NCBI GenBank assembly: GCA_030838885.1
Contig: JAUZEU010000732.1
Location: 1 to 6,754 of the forward strand
DNA length: 6,754 nt
Direction: 5' to 3'
From: Bryobacterales bacterium
GTDB taxonomy: Bacteria; Acidobacteriota; Terriglobia; Bryobacterales; Bryobacteraceae
In this document: positions 4,346 to 6,754 of the stretch, piece after piece
Numbering within the stretch: the stretch's first letter is position 1
How the letters are laid out: every line of letters starts with the position of its first letter
Position numbers and translations under genes: made by a program
The notes under the pieces: generated by a model
The model's input: the letters and a program-made list of their open reading frames with translations, nothing else
Databases searched by the model: none
What the model was told of the DNA's origin: nothing

Positions 4346-6754
4346 TCAGGAACTCTGCCGGGTGAAAGGGTCTGCGCCGATACTTCCGGTGAGTTCGCCG
4401 ATATAGGCCGGGGAACTCACGTGTGCCAGACGCGCGCGGGCCGTTTCAGAATTCGTGGCATTCACATTGCGCGTCCATAGGGCGATGTCGCGCTGCTGTT
4501 TGACGAGCAGGCGTTCCTTGTACCAATCGCTGGCCAGCAGCGCGTTGCGCGAGAACATGGCGCGGATCTCCGGGTCGTGCACACTCTTGCCGTGGTAAGT
4601 TCCGCAGGCCATGATGTGCAGCAAAGCCTTAATGGGCGGGCATGCCGCCTCCACGCTGCCGTCTTCGAAGTAGTTGAGCGCCACGCGGCGCTGGGCTTCG
4701 CAGATAGCTTCCACGCCGGCCACGAAGACCGTGAGATCCTGCTTTTCCGGGCAGAGCAGATCTTCGGGAAAGACAGCGTCAGGCATTTCAAAGATGCGGC
4801 CCAGGAAACGGTCCACAAAGGTAGGAGTGATGCGGTATCCCAGGCGGCTGGCGAGCACCTGCCGGCCCTCGAATTCGAAGTCCTTCATCTTCTCGAGATG
4901 GCCGTTATCGATGAGGTACTGCGGCTCACGCTCGAAGGTGCGCATACGGCACCAGATCTCCGGCACCAGCATACTGTTGTCGTGATCCACCCGGTACTTC
5001 GGCCCGACGTGTCCGGCCGCCGTGGTGAAGCCACCGTAGCCTGTCACGATGGCCGAGACGAGTGCATTGTTGACATCCACCACCGGCAAGACGGCATTAA
5101 ACGGCCCTTTGGTGAGAGCGCCTTCACTTCCGAAGCCGGTTGTCGAAGGCGACTTGCCGGTCAGACTGCAGATGAAATCCATGAACAGCTCCGGCAGCTC
5201 CTGGTAGTGGATCGGGCTGTATACGGCAAGCGGGGGAATGCCTGCCTTCAGGTCCGGCGGATTGTTTCGACGTCCGGCCAGCACTGCGTTGACAGGGAAA
5301 TGCACGCGGTTCTCGGCAGGGATTTCACGCGCGAGCCGCGTTCCGATTTCCGCGAGATAACCGTCACGTGGGTTGGCGAGATCAGGCCGCTTTTGCAGGT
5401 AGCGCGGGTTCTTTGACGGACTGCCATCCACAATGCGCGGGTGCGCCGACGACACGATGAACGTAGTGCTTGGCGACCTGACGAAATCCTCAATCAGCTT
5501 CCTCATGGGCGGGGAGTAGCGGTCGAACTCAACAACGTTATCCACCAACGCGCGCGCATGCTCTACCGTGAGAGGTTCAAAGTTAGAGATGAAGTTACCG
5601 GGCGCGGCAAGGTCGGCTTCCGCATCTTTGTCAAAGCCCCGGTGAATTGCGTCATCGGGGCGCTGGAAGAGCAGCGCTTCGCAGTTGGTCACCAGCTTGA
5701 CGCTCTTGTGTGAATACTCCGGATCGAGATTGTTCAGGCTTTCACGTGGCAGCACGACGGAGGCGGTGATGTCGTCTTCCGCCTGAACTTTATCTGCCGC
5801 GTTAAAGTCGGGACGCAGTTTGTAAATGCGCCAGGAGCCGTCGGGATCGTAGCCCATGCGGAGATAGTTGCCAACAAGCTTCTGATTGTCGAATTTGAGC
5901 TCGTGGCCGAGGAAGCCGTTGATACGGTCCACCGTAAAGTACCGCTGCCAGTTTTCGCCCCATTCCGGACTGTAGTAACGCTTTACGGTGACGAGCAACT
6001 GACGAACGGTTTGGGGCAGCGCGCGCACCCATTCGTTGTGCTCGTCGGTGTAGACCGCCGAGGGCGTGAGCAGCTTAATGACGGAGCCGAGAGAGCGCTG
6101 GCCGCTGAGGATGGACCGCTTCGCGCGCGCAATATCATGCGGGTTCCTGTAGATTCCGGAGAAGTCCTTCCTGAGGATGTCCGCTACCAGTTCGATTTCT
6201 TCGTGATAGTCGCTAACGAAGACGGGGCCCTTGAGAACGATGCTGCTGAGCGACTTGGAAATCTCAGATTTGCCACCGCCTGAAACGGTGCAAGGCTTAT
6301 GACAGAGAATGCCATCTGCGCGGGATGCGATCAGACGCCAGGCAGTGCCCCCGGCCTGCTTTTCGAGGCGTATTTTGGTGCCCCACGGAAGCACCCAGGT
6401 TTCTCCCGCGCGCAGCACAAGGTGGTGGCGGCCATCTTTGTACGGCCAGCTGACGCGACCCTCGTGTACGAGGAAATCCGCGTTTTCCGGAACGTAAAAG
6501 ATGTCGGGATAGTTTCGATCGATCGCGTAACGCTCCGGCTTCAGTTCGACCCGGTCCCCCAGGAGTTGCATCGCCTCCTCATAGACCACCTTTTTTGTGA
6601 GCTCAGTGCGGCCGGCATAGAACTCCTGGCCGAGCACGTACGCGGGGAACGCGATGGCACCACCCGCATGCTCCTCCTCACAGAGGCCGAAGAGGTTCGC
6701 AGCGTAGCTGATCTGCGTTTTAACCTCTTTCTTGCAATAGCCGTAGTAGTTGTC
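4346..6754 (-). CDS. probable PPi-type phosphoenolpyruvate carboxykinase (EC 4.1.1.38-like), C-terminal 802 residues
   Basis: The frame is open from the right edge to a TGA at 4348-4346, 802 residues, with no lesion. A GTG at 6637 could be called as a start, but the 39 codons before it are open and protein-like (CKKEVKTQISYAANL, CEEEHAGGAIAFPAY), so the true start lies outside. Numbering from the edge, residues 148-168 hold a cysteine-flanked, P-loop-like motif (CHKPC, then VSGGGKSEISKS), and residues 532-554 hold TTGFGSEGALTKGPFNA followed by hydrophobic strands and GYGGFTTAAGHVGPKYRVDHD. I associate these, and a total length probably near 1,100 or more residues, with the pyrophosphate-type PEP carboxykinases (carboxytransphosphorylase) of Propionibacterium and Entamoeba. 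That cytoplasmic enzyme interconverts PEP, CO2 and phosphate with oxaloacetate and pyrophosphate. Family recognition is from memory of motifs, so an uncharacterised relative is possible. The gene converges on the VWA gene. Confidence 0.65.
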   Translation of the reverse strand, partial: DNYYGYCKKEVKTQISYAANLFGLCEEEHAGGAIAFPAYVLGQEFYAGRTELTKKVVYEEAMQLLGDRVELKPERYAIDRNYPDIFYVPENADFLVHEGRVSWPYKDGRHHLVLRAGETWVLPWGTKIRLEKQAGGTAWRLIASRADGILCHKPCTVSGGGKSEISKSLSSIVLKGPVFVSDYHEEIELVADILRKDFSGIYRNPHDIARAKRSILSGQRSLGSVIKLLTPSAVYTDEHNEWVRALPQTVRQLLVTVKRYYSPEWGENWQRYFTVDRINGFLGHELKFDNQKLVGNYLRMGYDPDGSWRIYKLRPDFNAADKVQAEDDITASVVLPRESLNNLDPEYSHKSVKLVTNCEALLFQRPDDAIHRGFDKDAEADLAAPGNFISNFEPLTVEHARALVDNVVEFDRYSPPMRKLIEDFVRSPSTTFIVSSAHPRIVDGSPSKNPRYLQKRPDLANPRDGYLAEIGTRLAREIPAENRVHFPVNAVLAGRRNNPPDLKAGIPPLAVYSPIHYQELPELFMDFICSLTGKSPSTTGFGSEGALTKGPFNAVLPVVDVNNALVSAIVTGYGGFTTAAGHVGPKYRVDHDNSMLVPEIWCRMRTFEREPQYLIDNGHLEKMKDFEFEGRQVLASRLGYRITPTFVDRFLGRIFEMPDAVFPEDLLCPEKQDLTVFVAGVEAICEAQRRVALNYFEDGSVEAACPPIKALLHIMACGTYHGKSVHDPEIRAMFSRNALLASDWYKERLLVKQQRDIALWTRNVNATNSETARARLAHVSSPAYIGELTGSIGADPFTRQSS
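4389..4420. repeat. perfect 8-base inverted repeat near the convergent gene ends
   Basis: GTGAGTTC (4389-4396) and GAACTCAC (4413-4420) are exact reverse complements around a 16-base spacer. They lie inside the last 25 codons of the carboxykinase gene, about 50 bases beyond the VWA stop. There is no run of T on either side, so it is not a typical intrinsic terminator; chance within coding sequence is possible. Confidence 0.3.

Noticed and set aside
4577..5416. 279-codon open frame on the plus strand inside the carboxykinase gene
   Set aside because: It is antisense to a long protein-like frame with recognisable motifs; its translation is rich in His, Arg and Val with no domain pattern, as expected of a reverse-strand shadow in GC-rich DNA.
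4346..6637. GTG at 6637 as the true start of the carboxykinase
   Set aside because: The frame stays open for 39 further codons to the window edge with protein-like, motif-bearing sequence, and no ribosome binding site precedes the GTG.

Overview
The window most likely comes from an acidobacterium, perhaps of the Solibacter/Bryobacter type. The main clue is an intact secreted von Willebrand factor A (VWA) protein of the kind called 'VWFA-related Acidobacterial domain', which is strongly enriched in that phylum. A Tat-exported COG3618-type amidohydrolase and GC-rich third codon positions fit this. The assignment rests on recognising families by eye, not on any search.

Layout from left to right. 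(1) Positions 1-520, minus strand: the N-terminal 173 residues of a Tat-exported, metal-dependent amidohydrolase, running off the left edge. (2) Positions 521-619: a short divergent intergenic region with one candidate -10 box. (3) Positions 620-3470, plus strand: a single large gene for a secreted protein (signal peptide, a Rossmann/VWA-like N-terminal region, tetratricopeptide repeats, an unassigned C-terminal region) that is clearly broken. Its reading frame can be followed end to end only by accepting five frame changes, all equivalent to the loss of one base, and two in-frame stops. The apparent smaller open reading frames in this stretch are pieces of that one gene. (4) Positions 3467-4336, plus strand: an intact 289-residue secreted VWA protein whose ATG overlaps the stop codon of the broken gene (ATGA). 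(5) Positions 4346-6754, minus strand: the C-terminal 802 residues of a very large protein that I read as a pyrophosphate-type phosphoenolpyruvate carboxykinase. It converges on the VWA gene with a 9-base gap and runs off the right edge.

How the genes relate. The broken TPR gene and the VWA gene look like a translationally coupled pair that once made two exported partner proteins; only the second is still intact. The amidohydrolase and the carboxykinase are on the opposite strand and show no functional link to that pair. I found no RNA gene, CRISPR array, insertion sequence or attachment site. I did not find a convincing new biological system; the item most worth attention is the concentrated decay, or concentrated sequencing error, within the TPR gene.
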